A DNA stretch of 64,000 nucleotides, from contig JAIXSR010000139.1 in NCBI GenBank assembly GCA_027484605.1, forward strand, positions 1 through 64,000, read 5' to 3'. The position numbers were made by a program, and so were the translations under genes. The notes under the pieces were generated by a model. The model was not told where the DNA came from. It saw nothing but the letters and a program-made list of their open reading frames with translations, and ran no database searches. Source of the DNA: Hyphomicrobiales bacterium (GTDB lineage: Bacteria > Pseudomonadota > Alphaproteobacteria > Rhizobiales > Beijerinckiaceae). How positions within the stretch are numbered: the first letter of the stretch is position 1; each line of letters begins with the position of its first letter. Below are positions 62,967 to 64,000 of the stretch, one piece after another.

Positions 62967-64000
62967 GTGCCGCAGGTGGCGCCGGGGATCTATTCCGATG
63001 CGATGATCGAGGGTCTCGTCCGCTCGGGGGCCATCCGCGTGCCCGAACCGCTGGCCCGCGGGCAGGTCCAGCCGGCCAGCCTCGACCTGCGCCTCGGGCG
63101 GCGCTGCTGGCGCATGCGCGCGAGTTTCCTGCCCGGCCATGGCGGCGATGTCGCCAGCCGCATCCGCGATTACGCGCTGCACGAGATTGACCTGAGCCAG
63201 GGAGCCGTCCTGGAAACCAGCTGCGTCTATGTCGCGGAAATTCTCGAATCCGTGAACCTGCCGAAGGATCTCGCCGCATCGGCCAATCCGAAGAGTTCCA
63301 CCGGCCGGCTCGATGTCTTCACCCGGGTGATCACCGATGGAGCGGCCGCGTTCGATGTCGTCGCGGCGGGCTATGACGGACCCATCTATGCCGAGATTTC
63401 GCCCCGGACCTTCCCCGTTCTCGTCCGGCAGGGAAGCCGCCTTTCCCAATTGCGCTTCCGCGCCGGCCAGCCGCGGATCGACGATGTCGCGCTGAAGGCC
63501 TTGCACCAGCGCGAGCGGCTGGTCGACCGCGATTCCGCGCTGATCCAGGACGGCGTGGTGCTTTCGGTCGATCTTTCCGGCTTTGGCGGCACCTCGCTTG
63601 TCGGCTATCGCGGCAAGCGCCATACCGGCCTGATCGATGTCGACCGTGTCGGCGCCTATCGCGTCGAGGATTACTGGGAGCCGATCTCCCTGCATGACCG
63701 GCGCGAGCTTGTGCTGGATCCGGACGAATTCTACATCCTCGCCTCGAAGGAAGCGGTCCATGTTCCGCCGGATCACGCGGCGGAAATGGTGCCTTTCGAT
63801 GCCATGATGGGCGAGTTCCGCGTCCATTATGCCGGCTTTTTCGATCCCGGTTTCGGCCATGCCGCTGCTGGCGGTGCCGGCGCCCGGGCCGTGCTCGAAG
63901 TGCGCTCGCGCGATGTGCCCTTCATCCTCGAGGACGGGCAGGTCGTCGGCCGCCTGATCTACGAGCGCATGGCCGGCCCGCCTCAGCGCCTCTACGGCGA
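62967..64000 (+). CDS. dcd: 2'-deoxycytidine 5'-triphosphate deaminase, long form (partial, runs off window)
   Basis: An open frame of 344 codons with no stop before the window edge. GTG 62967 is seven bases after AGGGAG; GTG 62961 in the same frame is an alternative. The protein shows QPASLDLRLGRRCWRM, ANPKSSTGRLDVFTRVITD and PIYAEISPRTFPVLVRQGSRLSQLRFR, matching the roughly 360-residue dCTP deaminase family of alphaproteobacteria, which is about twice as long as E. coli Dcd and looks like a duplicated fold. It supplies dUTP for thymidylate synthesis. Confidence 0.88.
   Translation, partial: MPQVAPGIYSDAMIEGLVRSGAIRVPEPLARGQVQPASLDLRLGRRCWRMRASFLPGHGGDVASRIRDYALHEIDLSQGAVLETSCVYVAEILESVNLPKDLAASANPKSSTGRLDVFTRVITDGAAAFDVVAAGYDGPIYAEISPRTFPVLVRQGSRLSQLRFRAGQPRIDDVALKALHQRERLVDRDSALIQDGVVLSVDLSGFGGTSLVGYRGKRHTGLIDVDRVGAYRVEDYWEPISLHDRRELVLDPDEFYILASKEAVHVPPDHAAEMVPFDAMMGEFRVHYAGFFDPGFGHAAAGGAGARAVLEVRSRDVPFILEDGQVVGRLIYERMAGPPQRLYG

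Noticed and set aside
62753-63190. A 145-codon frame at the right end
   Set aside because: Out of frame with the dCTP deaminase gene, which has conserved motifs through to the window edge.

Overview
The window is 64 kb of GC-rich bacterial chromosome, almost certainly from an alphaproteobacterium and probably the order Hyphomicrobiales (Rhizobiales). The basis is a GcrA-type cell-cycle regulator, the rpmH-rnpA-yidC-engB-argB block, the phoR-pstSCAB-phoU-phoB order, and a Sox cluster of alphaproteobacterial layout. Genes are dense, often overlap at ATGA, and carry Shine-Dalgarno motifs. No insertion sequence, prophage, CRISPR array or rRNA was seen. One tRNA gene (Arg, anticodon ACG) is present.

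1-10.7 kb is a catabolic region. A MarR regulator lies between a TRAP solute-binding protein and a five-gene operon: crotonase, feruloyl-CoA-synthetase-like ligase, amidohydrolase, HSD10-type dehydrogenase and acyl-CoA dehydrogenase. Together these would take phenylpropanoids (coumarate or ferulate type acids) to a benzoate-type acid plus acetyl-CoA. Two 19-bp sites with identical arms flank the MarR gene. Next comes a GntR/Bug-binding-protein pair divergent from a pyrone-lactonase-like amidohydrolase, with a perfect inverted repeat between them. 10.7-16.3 kb holds envelope-type transferases, the tRNA, an orphan sensor kinase and a degenerate FAD oxidoreductase.

16.4-26.3 kb is housekeeping: rpmH, rnpA, yidC, a hexapeptide acetyltransferase, engB, DUF423, argB, truA, fmt, def, rmuC and dapE. 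26.3-30.4 kb is the Anbu proteasome-like peptidase with its usual partners (transglutaminase-like protein, alpha-E protein, circularly permuted ATP-grasp protein). 30.7-37.3 kb carries gcdH, prmB and two divergent multidomain histidine kinases.

37.4-49.0 kb is a thiosulfate-oxidation (Sox) locus. One arm is soxYZBCD, a cytochrome, a Tat-exported DsrE-like protein and a flavoprotein. The divergent arm is soxAX, followed by a terminator, DUF3422, then thioredoxin (soxW-like), soxR and a YeeE/YedE transporter. The two promoter regions share an ATAG-N8-GAAT element, a plausible SoxR operator. SoxR keeps two cysteines 66 residues apart.

49.2-58.2 kb is the phosphate regulon: an LPG-synthase-type membrane protein overlapping phoR, a Pho box, pstSCAB, phoU and phoB. 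58.2-64 kb holds gcrA, argD and argF (with a possible arginine-codon attenuator ahead of argD), hslO, apaG and the start of a long-form dCTP deaminase that runs off the window.

The least explained items are the paired MarR sites, the putative argDF leader, the degenerate oxidoreductase/kinase pair, the DsrE-like protein and short SoxD in the Sox cluster, and the Anbu operon. All functions are inferred by reading motifs; no database search was run.
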